DNA of 64,000 bases. It comes from Cryptomeria japonica. Lineage: Eukaryota; Streptophyta; Pinopsida; Cupressales; Cupressaceae. Under the pieces are notes generated by a model. That model was not told where the DNA came from. It saw only the letters and a program-made list of their open reading frames with translations, and ran no database searches. The stretch covers positions 243,595,924-243,659,923 of the forward strand of contig NC_081409.1 of assembly GCF_030272615.1 (NCBI RefSeq). Reading direction: 5' to 3'. The position numbers and the translations under genes are program-made. Shown piece after piece: positions 23,211 to 35,419 of the stretch (within the stretch, counting starts at the first letter, position 1; every line of letters begins with the position of its first letter).

Positions 23211-24105
23211 ATGGCAAGTTTGTTGGGGAGAATAGAGGTGGAAAAAAAAATTGGAAGTAATTTTGAGATGTGGAAGTTGAATATGGAGAACCTGCTAATA
23301 GGTTGAGATCTGTGGGATCTTGTTGATACGAATGTCTCAAGATCTACATATCCTATTGTGGTTGCCTAGTATGATGTTATTGACTATAAAGTGAAGGGTC
23401 TAATCATATTGTACTTGGCAAACTCTATTCTAATAAATTTCCATGAAGGGACCTTTGCAAAGAAGTTATGGAAGAAGCTTTGTGAGATGTATCAAGCCAA
23501 ATCTTTATTAAAATATATTTTCTTGAGGAAGAAATTGTACTCCTTAAGAATGGAAGATGGTGGACAAATTACAGACCACCTAGAAGTGTTCAATATGGTG
23601 GTAGCTCAATTGGAATATGTCAGTGTCAAGATAGAGGAGGAGGAGAAATGTCAAATGTTGCTTTGTTCTTTGTCTGATTTGTGGGATTCTGTTGTTATGG
23701 CTATTGGTAGTACTTCTATTTATTTAAATTCTAAAGAAGTGGTGGGTACCTTGCTTGGTGAAGAGATGTGGAGGAAGGTATCTACCAATTTGAAGGAAGT
23801 TTTAACTGTTTGAGGAAAACCTAAAGAATAAGGCAAGAAGAATGAGAAGCATGATAAATCCAAGTTCAAAGGAGATCCAAATCTCTTGGAAATTCTAAAG
23901 TCATTTGCTAGAATTGTGGTAAATCAAGATACTTCCATAAGGATTGCAAAGAGGAAAAGAAGAAAAAGAAGAAGTTTGATTTTGATTCCAAGTTTGAGAA
24001 GGAATATGGTGATTCATTCATTGCATCTTTGGCTACTCATATAAGTAATGATGCATGGTTAATTGACTCGAGTGCATATTTTCATATGACTTCCAACAAA
24101 GACTA
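23211..24105 (+). pseudogene. Copia copy 1 gag, zinc knuckle and protease
   Basis: The frame starts at an ATG at 23211 (MASLLGRIEVEK) and is broken early by in-frame stops. The clean part is 23391-23813, with FLRKKLYSLRMEDGG and DHLEVFNMVVAQL, the signature of copia Gag (UBN2 type). A damaged knuckle follows, where a TAG replaces the residue after the first Cys: C-stop-NCGKSRYFHKDC. The protease core is WLIDSSAYFHMTS, where the usual DSGAS has lost its Gly. Confidence 0.8.
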
Positions 24106-24539
24106 GTTTTCTTTATATTAATAATTTAACGGAGGTAAGGTGTACTTGGGTGATGATTCTCATTTAGATGTTGTTGGTCATGACTCATGGTAAAGTTATA
24201 ATTAGTTTTCCTGATGATAGAGATTAGTGTTGTGTTGCATATCCTTGGACTAGCACAATTTGTTTTTATCTATGAGCAAACTGATAGATGTGGGTGTGTA
24301 GGTAGTTTTTTCTAATGTAGGATGTAAAATGGTGAAGGATGCTATGTTGACTGATAGAGGTGTCATATTTGACTCATTGTATAAGCTAGATGCATACATT
24401 ATTGAGTGTAATAGCATTTATGTGAAAAACAAATATGTGGATACTTTGTTGAAAGATGTGAGGGTTTCACCTTCAATAGATGGACATGGCTTTTAGGTAC
24501 CTAAGGGATCTCTTTCTTCTAAGGAAAAGTTGCATGCAA

Positions 24540-25420
24540 AGAAGACTATGGTATGGAACCATAGGCTTGGCCACATTGGAGAAAAGTGTCTATGGACCTC
24601 AAAAAATAAAAACCTTGTTGAAGTTTTGAAGGATTTTAATCTTAATTTTTATTTATATAAACATTGCATTTATTGAAAACCAAACCACATTCAATTTTAC
24701 TTGTGTTCTCAGAAATCTTGTGGTTTGTTGGATCTTATTCATTTTGACATGTTTGATCTTGTAGACGTTGCTTCCATTACAATAGCTACATAAATATGTT
24801 TCATTTATTGATGATTATAGGATAAGGACATGGGTATATTTTCTAAAGTGTAAATCTAAATTTTTTAGTCAATTTTAAAAAGTTAAAGCAATAGTTGAAT
24901 TGTAAACTATATTAAATAAAATGTTTGAGGACTGATATTGGCGATTTTTTCTCTAATGATTTTGATAGATTATGTAAAGATCGTGGCATTAATAGACAAA
25001 AGACAAATGTGTATTCTCCATAGTAGAAGTTGTAGAAAGAATGAACAGGACACTGATGGAGAAGGTTATTAGTATGTTTAGTGGTGCTATTCTAGAACGA
25101 AATTTTTGGGCTAAAGTTGTTCCCACTACTTGCTACTTGATTAAGAGGTCTCCTACATCAACTCTTATTGATAAAATACCTATGGAGGCATGGCCAGGTC
25201 ATAAGCCTTAATTGAGACATATTAAAGTTTTTGGTTGCAAGGCATATACACATGTGCCAAAGGAGAAGTGAACAAAGCTGCAGAATGAGTGTATTAAATG
25301 TATCTTCATTGGATACAGTTATGGTGTGAAAGGATACAAGCTTTGCAAACCTATTGCACAGAAGGTAAGACATAGTAGAAGTGTTATTTTTAGAGAAATT
25401 AAGCCTTTTGTTACATTGCA
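24540..25420 (+). pseudogene. Copia copy 1 integrase region
   Basis: The GAG-pre-integrase motif reads HRLGHIGEK at about 24560. The integrase core that follows is readable only in pieces across many stops and shifts, including the integrase C-terminal part near 25200-25330. It has no intact DDE set. Confidence 0.65.
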
Positions 25421-25670
25421 GACAAAATAGACTACACAAGAAGATGTGATTCAAATTTATTCTATGCCTAAAATAGTTGAATCAAGACCCCTAGATAGGA
25501 AAGAAGTTGGTGAGAGTTCATCTAGCTTTGAATCTTTAAAAGAGGAGGAAGAAACTCCAACTTAGCTTGTTCAAAGTTCTACAAGATATAAACCACCTGA
25601 TGATTGGAGATGTGTTTTTTCTTTGAATACTAATGTAGATGAACCTAGATCTATAGAATAGGCATTAGGT

Positions 25671-26523
25671 ATGAATGATATAGAATCATATAAAATTTCT
25701 ATGGATGAAGAAATGACATTTTTGGAGAAGAATGATACATGGGATCTTGTACCATTTCCTGGAGGACAAAAACTTGTTGGTTTTAAATGGGTGATCAAGA
25801 AAAATATTGGTTCGGATGGAGGTATTGAGAAGTATAATTCAAAATGTTGGTTGAAAAAGGCTACTCTTAGGTTGAGGGTGTCGATTATGGTGAGATATTT
25901 CTCTTGTTGTGAAAATGATATCCATTAGATTTTTTTTGTTTGTTGTTGCTACTTATGATTTAGAGGTTGAGAAAATGGATGTCAAAAATTCTTTCCTTCA
26001 TGGTGATTTGGAGGAGGATATTTATATGACATAGCCAGAGCACAACATGGTAAAAGGTAAAACTAATTTGGTTTGTAAATTTAAGATATCTTTGTATGGA
26101 CTCAAATAGAATCCTAGGATGTGGTACCAAAAATTTGATACATATATGTCAAGATTGAGATTTAAGCATTCTAAATCAGATCACTGTGTTTATCATAAAT
26201 TTGATGGTGATCATTTCTTGTACATTTTATTATTATATGTTAATGATATGTTATTCAAGTGCAATAAAGGGAAATGTATGGTTTTAGAACTTAAGTCTCA
26301 GCTTGCTACTAAATTTGAAATGAAAGATCTTGGTGCAATGAAGCACATTCTTGGGATGAAAATTAGAAGAGATAGAATGAACAAAAAGATATGGCTAGGT
26401 CAGAGTAAGTATGTGAATTCAATTTTATGGAGGTTCAACGTGCAAGATTGTAGACGATTATGTGTTCCTTTTACCATTGGAACAAAGTTATCTATTTCAG
26501 ATTGTCCTACATCCCCATTATAG
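25671..26523 (+). pseudogene. Copia copy 1 reverse transcriptase
   Basis: Segments 25671-25928 and 26119-26523 match copia RT: EEMTFLEKNDTWDLV, LVGFKWV, FLHGDLEEDIYM, SLYGLK, PRMWYQKFD, YVNDMLF and KDLGAMKHILGMKI. The catalytic YVDDM is changed to YVNDM. Similarity ends at about 26520 before the RNase H. The unrelated sequence after it marks a truncation. Confidence 0.8.
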
Positions 26524-27050
26524 ATCATTAGAACATTTTATGATCTTATTACTAGCTAATATTAAGATCATTCCCCAATTCCCCTTGGGAATCAAATCAC
26601 CCATGATCTTTGGGTGAAAGTTCAATCTATGCCACACTTTTGGAAAACTAAGAATATTTGGCTAAAATAGTTTTAATAAAAAAATGATCAAAATGATATT
26701 CTAGTTGAAATGAAATTCCACTATATTAAGCATATGTAGATCTGATAGAATTTTGGTTAGACTTCACTTGAAAATATATTCAATAACAAATTCACAATTT
26801 TAAGAATGCATTCATGGTTTTAATAAGGCATTTTGATTAAACTCGTTGCAATGAGAATGAGTTTGGGTGAAATAATTTTGGTTGAACCACTTTGCTAGTA
26901 ATAGGCATGACACCTTTTTCCCTTTACTTTTTAAATATTTAAAGCATTGCCTTTGAGCCACATTTTGTCACATTATAAATATTTTCTTACAAACTAAAAT
27001 ATATTTTTAGTAGATCCAAGAGTACAAATTTTGAATATATAATTTTCGTC

Positions 27051-27072
27051 ATATATATATATATATATATAT
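27051..27072. repeat. (AT)n microsatellite
   Basis: Eleven uninterrupted AT dinucleotides. Confidence 0.95.
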
Positions 27073-30000
27073 GAGTTTCATTTTTAAGTTCATTACAAGT
27101 AGGTAGTCATAGTAAAACCAAACTAGGGTAGTTAAAAAATTAAAACGAGTATACTCAAACTTGCTTAAAAAATAAACAAAAAATATGATGCACTAGAGGA
27201 GAGCATCGTTGTACAGATTGTACATTTTTTTTTCAAATAAATAGTCAAGACATAAAATGGAGATCTAGGTAAAATTGATATATTTTTGGTATCCTTTATT
27301 TTATATAATGATTAGAAATTTTTTTTTTTTTTTTAAATTACACTATGCACTAAAAATTCAAGCTAATAGAATAAGGGGAATGGTAAAATTTGATATAAAA
27401 ATTGGGGGCCCCTTAATCTCATTTTCTAATTATTATTTTTATTTTATAAACATATTAATCCAAATAATTAAAAGAATACAAACATAAAATACACTAAAAA
27501 TTTGTATTTCATTTGTTTACATCATTGTAACATTCAATGATGCATATCTCCTTTTCAAGTACTTCAATTTAAAAATATGGAATGGTGTTGGACTTTCTTT
27601 TTAAAAAGTGTGACACAATATTGAACTTTCACTCTCTAATAAACTCACTCTCATCCTCTAAATGCAATACATGTAGACTAACAACCTAGAGATTTCATGG
27701 ATCCTTCTAAACTAGTAGCACCAATTGCCTACAAAACATGAAAATAAATTATTGTTTAAATCCATCAATTATGCAAATCAACTAAAAATGATAAATTCAC
27801 ATAGAAATGTCCATATACCACATCATAGGTTGATTTCATTAGTTAAGATCCACTCAATGGGATGTTCCTATAAGTTGGGATTGACCTTGGGGGTTAAGTC
27901 CATGGGTCATAAATTAAGTCTATGTGTTCCAAAAACCACTTAAATAACATCATTTTAAAAGAAAAAATCTACACATGTTTTTAAAAAAATACAAAAATGA
28001 CACAAACATGAAAAATAAGGGTTACAAGGATACTTACAAGGTCAACTATCTCCCTATGATTGATATGTGCTCACATGTGGTCACCCTAGGTGAATACACT
28101 CCTCCAACAAACTACCATTTGTTTTAAAATTGCAAGTACACTCTAGACCTTAAAATACATTAATCACTAGAAGGCAAATTTGATTGTAATTGAATATTCT
28201 TGTTTTACTATTCACCTTCTTTCATATAGATTGGGTTAAAATTTTAACTCACAAACCCTACAATCTCCATTTTTAAACCACAATGATTACATGGACAATG
28301 TACATTATTCATAGTGGCATTTGACTTATGTGCACTTGGGCTCATTTTTAACACAAAACATGAGTACTAACCTTTTTCATAGGTCAAAGACAATTTTTAC
28401 ATATGAGACACATGGATGAACTGTTTTCGATATATCAAACCTCTTCATTTGTACCATGACACATTTTTAGATTACACATAATTTGATTGCTCTAATTTTA
28501 TGTTATTTATGGCATGGGACATGTGTATTTATTGGTATATTCCTCTATAGTCCTTGACAATAGCCATATTCTTTTATAATCATATTTATTGATATTAAAT
28601 TACATATATTTGTGATTCTTATTAAGTCATTCAAGGATATCTTGTTCTATTATTACATATTGATAATGATCTTGTATTGATATATCTTTTATCATATTTG
28701 GGGCTTCATGTTTTCCCCTTTTCTTGTGATATCTCTATTACATGTTTACGTATGGATAGTATCATGACTTTCCCCTTCACACATTTGTGTCTTATTATAT
28801 TATCTAAGTGACTGTACAGAGTCCAATTCCTTGTATGAACTTATATGACTCTATCTTACATTATTGTGCTCGTGTGATTCACTCACATCCCAACTACTAT
28901 TCCACATTAGGGGGAATCAAGAATTATATATGGATTCCTAATCACATTATGTATTTTCATTATCTAACCATGTTCTAAGGATTATATTGGGGCCTTCCCC
29001 ATATTTTTACTTGCATACCATAAATTTACATTTTTAATCACCACTAGAGACTTATTACCTTATCTTAACCAATGCATTCTTGTACTCTTGGATTCCACAT
29101 TGGGGATATACCACTAGTGTTTTATGTACTTACATAAGCATTTTTTGTCATTCAGGGATGTATCATCAATCTTTATCCACGATGGGGGGAACATCACTAT
29201 CCCTAGCTATCATTTCTTGCTCATGATCTTACCACATTTAAATCACTTCGAATGTGAAAATATATGTTTCATACATGATGCATTCCTTATAGTTTACATG
29301 ATTATAATCTTAAATCGCATTTACATCTCATGTACTAATTTTGCTTCTCCTACAATTCCTTGTATTCTACAGATGCAACTAATGGTAGGGGAATAATTTG
29401 TTATTAACATTTTTTATGTCAAGTGATACATTATATGAGTATAAATACTTATATCTAGTTTCATGTTTGAATTCTTTTATGGAGAATACATGACAAAAGG
29501 AAAATGCATATGAAGACATCTTGTAGGGTCCATTAAATTATATGGGCCCTAGGTGATATCCTTTGATGTTTGAATATTTACTTTGTATGCATCAAGTTGT
29601 GAATGCTACATACTTTTAGATGCATGATCATTTAATGGTTCTCACACATCTTTAAGTGGAGGAAAAATATAATTGTAACCTTTAAATATGCCTATTCCAG
29701 TTTCTATTTAATTTTGTGCCCATTTTGAATAGTGTCTTGATACAAACCATCACAACAAATAATATAGTTTTAGGTAAATTTGGTTAATTTTCCATATATC
29801 ACCAACCTATTCTTTGCATGTTCCCCTATTCATTTATAGCTCATTTCATTCTCATGCTTGTGTATTCCCATGAATTCTCCTTATCCATACCCTAGTAGTA
29901 GTTATACTTTTCTATGCACACATTCCTCATCTTGATCCACCCACCTTTTGGTCTTGGGTCAAGTTTACAATCACGAGGTTGAAACTAGACCTAAACTTGA

Positions 30001-30371
30001 CTTTTTCAAATTTAAAAATAAAAATAAAAAATCAAATTGGAGCTGACTTTCAAAAACATTCTCCCTCCAAGGGTTAATTAAACACAAACTTGCATGATTT
30101 ATTGTTATACCCTTGCATTTAAAAACATTCCATATTTTATGCATTCAAAAGCATAGCATTCACATGTTCACACTTCAATTGGAGCAATAAAAGATATCTA
30201 GTTTTGTATGATCATTTTTAGGAGCATGTGCATTTCTAAAGAGTGTTGTTTTTAATCTGGTGTATACATTTCTATAGATTGACCTAGGAGAGCATGTCCT
30301 CTTGTGACATAATGATAGCTCGATAGCCCTACCATAGTATTCTTAAATAACACTAACCCTCAAATATTTAG

Positions 30372-30557
30372 AAAAGTTTTGCTAATCACTAGATAAAGTC
30401 CACAAGTGAATGACTAGTCTACAATTATAGATTTGACCCTTAATCTTTGAAATCAATGCAAACCAAAAAAAGTTTTACTAATCACTAGATAGAATCCACA
30501 AATAAATAACTAGTCTACAGTTATAGATTTGACCCTTATCTTTGAACTCAACCTTGC
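30372..30557. repeat. Two-copy tandem repeat, about 95-bp period
   Basis: AAAAGTTTTGCTAATCACTA at 30372 and AAAAGTTTTACTAATCACTA at 30467 begin two adjacent units. Both continue through ACTAGTCTACA and TATAGATTTGACCCTTA with a few substitutions. Confidence 0.85.
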
Positions 30558-31554
30558 ATAGAAAAACTTAAATTTTAATTCTAAAATAAAATCAAATTAA
30601 AAATCTCTATTCTAAAATGCATAACATATCAAATTCAAATTTTATAAACTCTTCAATGGTAAAACTAAATATTTATTTTTATCTTCCTAAATATTTGTTT
30701 AAAATAATTGTTAGAAATTGAGTAATTTATCAGCCCTACTTATAGATATGCAAGGTATTGGACTAGCCTACACTAATCTTGAGGAAAATTTAATTTCCTT
30801 TACACTATGCAATGCCATGGACCATGGACCATGCCCCCAAGGACAGGTGCTTACATAAGATCTTGTGTAAAACATACCCAAGCGTGTGAAGCCATCAAAA
30901 TATAATTATATGTTTCTAAGTTTGAGGACACTTGTCTCCATGCAAGTTAATTCTATATCCTTACTTCGCAAAGTGTAAATAATGCTTTACTTAAAAGCAA
31001 GCTCTGTAAAGTAAAAGTATATTGCCATTTGAAGAAAATGAGATCAAATCCCTTATAACTATCATAATCTTAGGGATTACTTGTTAAAAAGTGTATGCCC
31101 ATTTTTTTAAATAATAAGAATTTGTAGTTCCATGTGTTCAAAAGTCTTTGCCAATTATCAGAACACTAAAACCCATAAAATCATTATAATTATGTAGACT
31201 AAATTTCAAGAAATAATTACAATACGTAGTCTTCACAGTTGGGTAAGTAGCCTTAATATTATTTCAATGGTAATAATGACAATGTACCTTCCTTTATGGC
31301 TTTTTTCATGACTTTGAGTAAGAGGAGAGTTAAAATCCCTTTAAAACATTCTTGAAAAAGAGTTTTATAACATCAGTTGACACCTGAATGTGAATTTTTA
31401 TTATTTTTTTCAGTACAGTTTTGACATAATTCTTATCATAACATCCACCCACGATCAAGGCATTACAACTGTCATTGCTCATCCACTACATCTTATCATT
31501 GCTTCATATAATTCACCATTTTCATGGCCTCCTTGATACAGAGATTTTTGTGCA

Positions 31555-31560
31555 TATATA
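31555..31560 (+). promoter_or_regulatory. Candidate TATA box of the XTH gene
   Basis: TATATA within GCATATATACAG, 78 bp upstream of the XTH ATG. This would place transcription start near 31590 and give a 5' leader of about 50 nt. It is the only good TATA element close to the start codon. Confidence 0.55.
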
Positions 31561-31637
31561 CAGTGATCTATCAGAAACTTGAAACCATCCATTATATTCT
31601 TCCAACAGAGCTTAATTGGTGTCTATAAGAATAGAAC

Positions 31638-34600
31638 ATGATGAATTCTAGTAAACAGAATTCTCTTTCCTGCTGCTATACCAATATATTTGTAATAGTG
31701 TTTCTTTTGTTCTTTACATTTTCTAGTTCTGAATTGGCTTCTCAGAATTTTTCAAGCCTGTTTGATCAGAATTACAATGTGACATGGGGAGGATATCATG
31801 TGAGGTATTTTGACAAAAGAAGAATTGTTCAGCTTGTCTTAGATCAGTCTTCTGGTAAGCAATGATCTTATTGTTGAGAAGTAGTTTGCTGATTTTTAAG
31901 GAACTTGCATTTTTTGTGGCTATCATTTGGCAAATGCACTTCACTGATTTTTAGGGTTTTGTATCTGATGTCATGGTGGTGCAGGATCAGGATTTGTTTC
32001 CAAAAACAAGTATCTGTTTGGAAACTTCACCATGAAAATGAAGCTCATTCATGGAGATTCTTCAGGCACAGTGACAGCGTACTATGTGAGTTATCCTGAT
32101 TGAATTTCATGGGTCTCTGCAATTTTGATAACTTATGATATGAGATAATCTTGTGCCAAAAAGCTGATATAATCATTCAATATGAAGTCGTTATATGTTC
32201 AAGCGGTTGAGTTTAACTGGTTGAAACATTGAGTTCTTATTGTAGAGACCCAAGTTCAAGTTTCCAAAAGAATATCTAATATGGAAATCTTTCTTGCGAC
32301 TCTTGATCTTCATGGTTAGTTTCTTAAGAGCTTGTATTTGTAAACCATTATCAATATTAAAAAAAGGTTTCTATATTATTATTTACAAAATAGATTTAGA
32401 CGTTTTCTAAAAATAAATAGGTGAAAAGAGACACACACCAAAAGTTCAAATAGACTGAACAAAACAAAATTGAAACATACCACCATAAAACAAAAGCTAG
32501 AACACTAAAAGAAGGTTGACCTCCCAAAATTTTATTTATTTATTCAAAGATATCTTAATCTAAATGTTTTTTTAAATTGCAATGTGAACTGATTTTTTGT
32601 TTGACTTCTTCCTGATAGTAGTAGACAATGAAGTAGTTTCATTTATACATTATTCTTATAAATATCAGATCTTCTTTTGGTTTTGAATTTTTATATAGCT
32701 GCTTTTAGAAACTTGTCAATAATGAACTAAACTCTTTTTAAGACATTAAATCAACCATACAGTGTATTAATGTGGATACTAATCCTCAATTGTTTTTATT
32801 TTAATTTATTGGAAGAAAATCATTATTCTATTATCACTATCATCTTACTCGTTATTATTGTTTCATATGATTTGACATTCTCCTTGGTTCAGCTAACAAC
32901 AGGAGATATCTCTGGTCACGATGAAGTAGACTTTGAGTTTCTTGGGGATAAGAGTGGAAAATTCTATAGACTGCAAACAAATGTTTTTGTAGATGGGGAG
33001 GGTGAGAGGGAGGAAAGAATGAGGCTTTGGTTTGATCCCACTACAGATTTTCATGAGTATTCAATTCTCTGGGATCCCAACCAGATACTGTAAGCTGTTT
33101 ACTATTTATGTGTTTTTTTATCAATATGTTAGTTTATCAGAATTAAAAGTTAATTTTAGATTAAAAAAATTGATAATGGATCAATGAATTGTGATCTAAA
33201 AAGTTGATGCAAAAAGTATTCATGCAATCAAATCTAGAAACAATATACAGATAAAATTTATAAGCTGTTTTTAACAAGCTTTTATTCACTTGATCAACTT
33301 CAACGATGAGGAAAAATCTGTATGTTTGGATTGAAATAATATTGAATAAGAAGTCTATTAAATACTAGTGATTTAATTAAGTAATATTGATAATAATATT
33401 CTTATCATCATTTTGATGATGGATTATAAGGTATGATTACAAACATCGATGAAAAAATTATATAGTCTAATCCAGAAATATACCAAACTAATATAAAAAC
33501 ATCATGCCTTTAGCTAAATAATAATGTTATTTAGTTTCAGTCTCACCTCTTCAAGTCTCTAAACATCATCTTTCTCAATCGCTACAATTAAACATAAGAA
33601 TATTCTAGTTAAATAACTTTAAATGATTTAATCCCAACTAATTTTTAATATAAATTTATGTTATTACTTTCTATTTTATCAGATCATATAACTTATTTTA
33701 AATGTTGTTCTTGGTTGTTTCCGAATTCGATTGTGTATGAGTTCTTGCATCAACGTTTCGGATCACACTCCATGATCCATCATCAGGATGAAAGAGAGCA
33801 TGCAAAAACTCTTTCATCCTGATGATGGATCACGGAGTGTGATCCGAAACGTTGATGCAAAAACTCATACACAATCAAATCCCGAAACAACCAAGAACAA
33901 TATCTCATAGATTGTGGAAACTTGATGTCTATTATTTTAAATGCTTAACATAGCTTAGTTCACCTCTAGCTAGTTACCAAGTTAGAAATTTTCAAGCAAT
34001 TCATATATGGTTATTTGACAATGGGCCTCATTCTTATCACACAGATTTCTCAATCATATTTGTTTGAGAATTTTTAAAAATAAAAAATAAAAATTAACAC
34101 TTTAAAAATATGTTTGTTCTAATGGTTCTGTTTTGATTTTTCGATTTTGGTTGGTTTTAAAAGATTGCAGAGTTCTTAATTCTCTTTCAGATATTAGATC
34201 TTGATTGATTTTAAACAATTTTGTACAAAATTCTTAATTGTTTTCAAGACATTATATAATTTTTAATTTGTTTAAAAAGATTTTATGCATAATTCTTAAT
34301 TCTTTTCTTGATATTACTTGTTTCGATCAAATGCACATCACAAAAAAACTCAGAGATTCAAAGCATAAACATGATCTTAAATTTTCAACCCACAATTCCA
34401 AATAAAGATTTATGAAAGAATGAAAGCCCACAATTCCAAATGAAGGTTTATGAAAGAACTAAAGCCCATCAAGATTCTTTCTTCCACCCATCTTGTTGGC
34501 CTTCTGACATATTTATGATGTGAATTGTTGTTGAACAGATTCATGGTGGATAACAATCCTATTCGTGTGTTCAAGAACTTACAGAAGAGCATAGGAGTTC

Positions 34601-34977
34601 CATACCCTTCAATGAAATCTATGCAAGTGGTTGCAAGCCTTTGGAATGGAGAAGACTGGGCAACAAATGGTGGAAAAGGAAAAATAAAATGGAAATACTC
34701 TCCATTCCATGTTTCCTTTGTAGGTTTTGATATCCAAGGTTGCATTCAGAACCAAGATGAAGCAGCAAACATCAATACTACTACCTCTAATTCAACTTCT
34801 TGCACAGGTAATGGTGACAATTATCCTTTGACAGGCCCATACTCTCCTAAGAAGTTGATATTAAATCAGTCAGAGTCTCTTAAACATGTGAGGAGATATT
34901 ATATTACTTATTCTTATTGCTCTGATAAGATGAGATTCAACCATACTCCTCCGGAATGCTTTTACAATAGCTTCTAG
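31638..34977 (+). CDS. Xyloglucan endotransglucosylase/hydrolase (XTH), four exons
   Basis: XTHs (GH16) cut and rejoin xyloglucan chains in the cell wall. Exons by reading frame and splice signals: 31638-31854, 31985-32085, 32893-33089 and 34539-34977, all with GT..AG introns; they total 954 nt, 317 residues and a stop. Residues about 1-35 form a signal peptide with a hydrophobic run. The active site [10 protein letters not shown] lies at residues 115-124, with nucleophile E117, helper D119 and acid/base E121. Later blocks are [37 protein letters not shown] and [14 protein letters not shown]. The C-terminal XET domain has [12 protein letters not shown] and PPECFY. Val replaces the usual Ile in HDEIDFEFLG. 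The N-glycosylation site that commonly follows the active site is absent (DKSG). The start is the first of two adjacent ATGs. Confidence 0.93.
31855..31984 (+). other. XTH intron 1
   Basis: A 130-bp phase-1 intron, with donor G|GTAAGC after QSS plus one base and acceptor GTGCAG. Splicing restores a Gly codon, giving SSGSGFVSK, which matches the family at this position. Confidence 0.9.
32086..32892 (+). other. XTH intron 2
   Basis: An 807-bp phase-0 intron, with donor TAT|GTGAGT and acceptor TTGGTTCAG|CTA. It separates the TVTAYY strand from the [11 protein letters not shown] active-site segment. It is AT-rich and holds no element I recognise. Confidence 0.88.
33191..33247 (+). repeat. Degenerate partial copy of the intron-3 hairpin arm
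   Basis: The stretch from GTGATCTAAAAAGTTGATGC through CAATCAAATC to GAAACAAT lines up with the right arm of the hairpin at about 33839-33890 with scattered mismatches. It is single-armed. Confidence 0.6.
33705..33931. mobile_element. Hairpin (foldback/MITE-like) element in XTH intron 3
   Basis: A left arm at 33705-33796 and a right arm at 33809-33900 are reverse complements over 92 nt with about five mismatches, separated by a 12-nt loop. A 31-bp tail follows. A perfect 12-bp direct repeat, TTATTTTAAATG, lies immediately before the left arm (33693-33704) and again at 33932-33943, so the insert may be 33705-33931. It is in the sense orientation of a spliced intron, so the RNA would form a long hairpin. 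Confidence 0.8.
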
Positions 34978-34978
34978 A

Positions 34979-35212
34979 CTAGGATGCAACTTTGATGTAC
35001 TTGTATCTCTACTTATATAGTCTTATTCAACTTTGATGTACTAGGATGCAACTTTGATGTACTTGTATCTCTACTTATATAGTCTTATTCAACTTTGATG
35101 TACTTGTATCTCTACTTATATTGGTAAACTGTTTGTGATCCTTTTATGACTTAGAAGTTTCTCTACTTATATTGGCAAACTGTTTGTGATCCTTGTATGA
35201 CTTAGAAGTTGT
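34979..35212 (+). repeat. Tandem duplications just after the XTH stop codon
   Basis: A 62-bp unit beginning CTAGGATGCAACTTTGATGT is present at 34979 and 35041, with a partial third copy from about 35089. A 51-bp unit beginning TCTCTACTTATATTGG follows at 35109 and 35160. They probably lie in the 3' UTR of the XTH gene. No clear AATAAA was found before them. Confidence 0.85.
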
Positions 35213-35419
35213 GATACATGGATGAGTAAACATATTTTATGATATTAATAGCTACAAACATTATGCTAAGATAAATGTTTTCCTTACATAATACATGAAT
35301 AATACATGAATACTTAATTATTTCATGATGATGTGTTCAATTTATTTCATAATACCATGTTTATATAGATTATTTTGACATTTAAAGAATATTTTATGTA
35401 TGGAACTTCTTTGATCATT

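Larger units (their letters stand above)
22958..26523 (+). mobile_element. Truncated Ty1/copia retrotransposon (copy 1)
   Basis: The order on the + strand is an LTR remnant (22958-23085), primer site, gag, knuckle, protease, GAG-pre-integrase, integrase and RT. The element stops at 26523 before its RNase H and 3' LTR. Its Gag and RT closely resemble those of the copia element at 36826-54490, so both belong to one lineage. The LTR remnant is cut by the gypsy 5' LTR. Stops and frame changes are frequent throughout, so it is old. Confidence 0.85.
26524..31500 (+). other. Gene-free stretch upstream of the XTH gene
   Basis: About 5 kb of AT-rich sequence without a credible gene. It contains an (AT)n microsatellite at 27051-27072, a G-poor decayed region at 28000-29900 with scattered CACATTGGGG-type fragments, and a tandem duplication at 30372-30557. 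The short open frames at 27275, 27725 and 29124 show no protein motif. This is probably old transposon sequence worn beyond recognition. Confidence 0.5.
33090..34538 (+). other. XTH intron 3
   Basis: A 1449-bp phase-2 intron, with donor ACT|GTAAGC and acceptor TTGAACAG|ATTC. Joining restores NQILFMVD. It contains the hairpin element at 33705-33900 and a related degenerate fragment at 33191-33247. Confidence 0.9.

Noticed and set aside
27275-29396. Short + strand frames in the gene-free stretch
   Set aside because: Low complexity and AT-driven, without motif or supporting context.
31723-31944. Minus-strand frame over XTH exon 1
   Set aside because: Shadow of the spliced XTH exon.
34410-34745. 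Minus-strand frame over XTH exon 4
   Set aside because: Shadow of the XTH coding exon.
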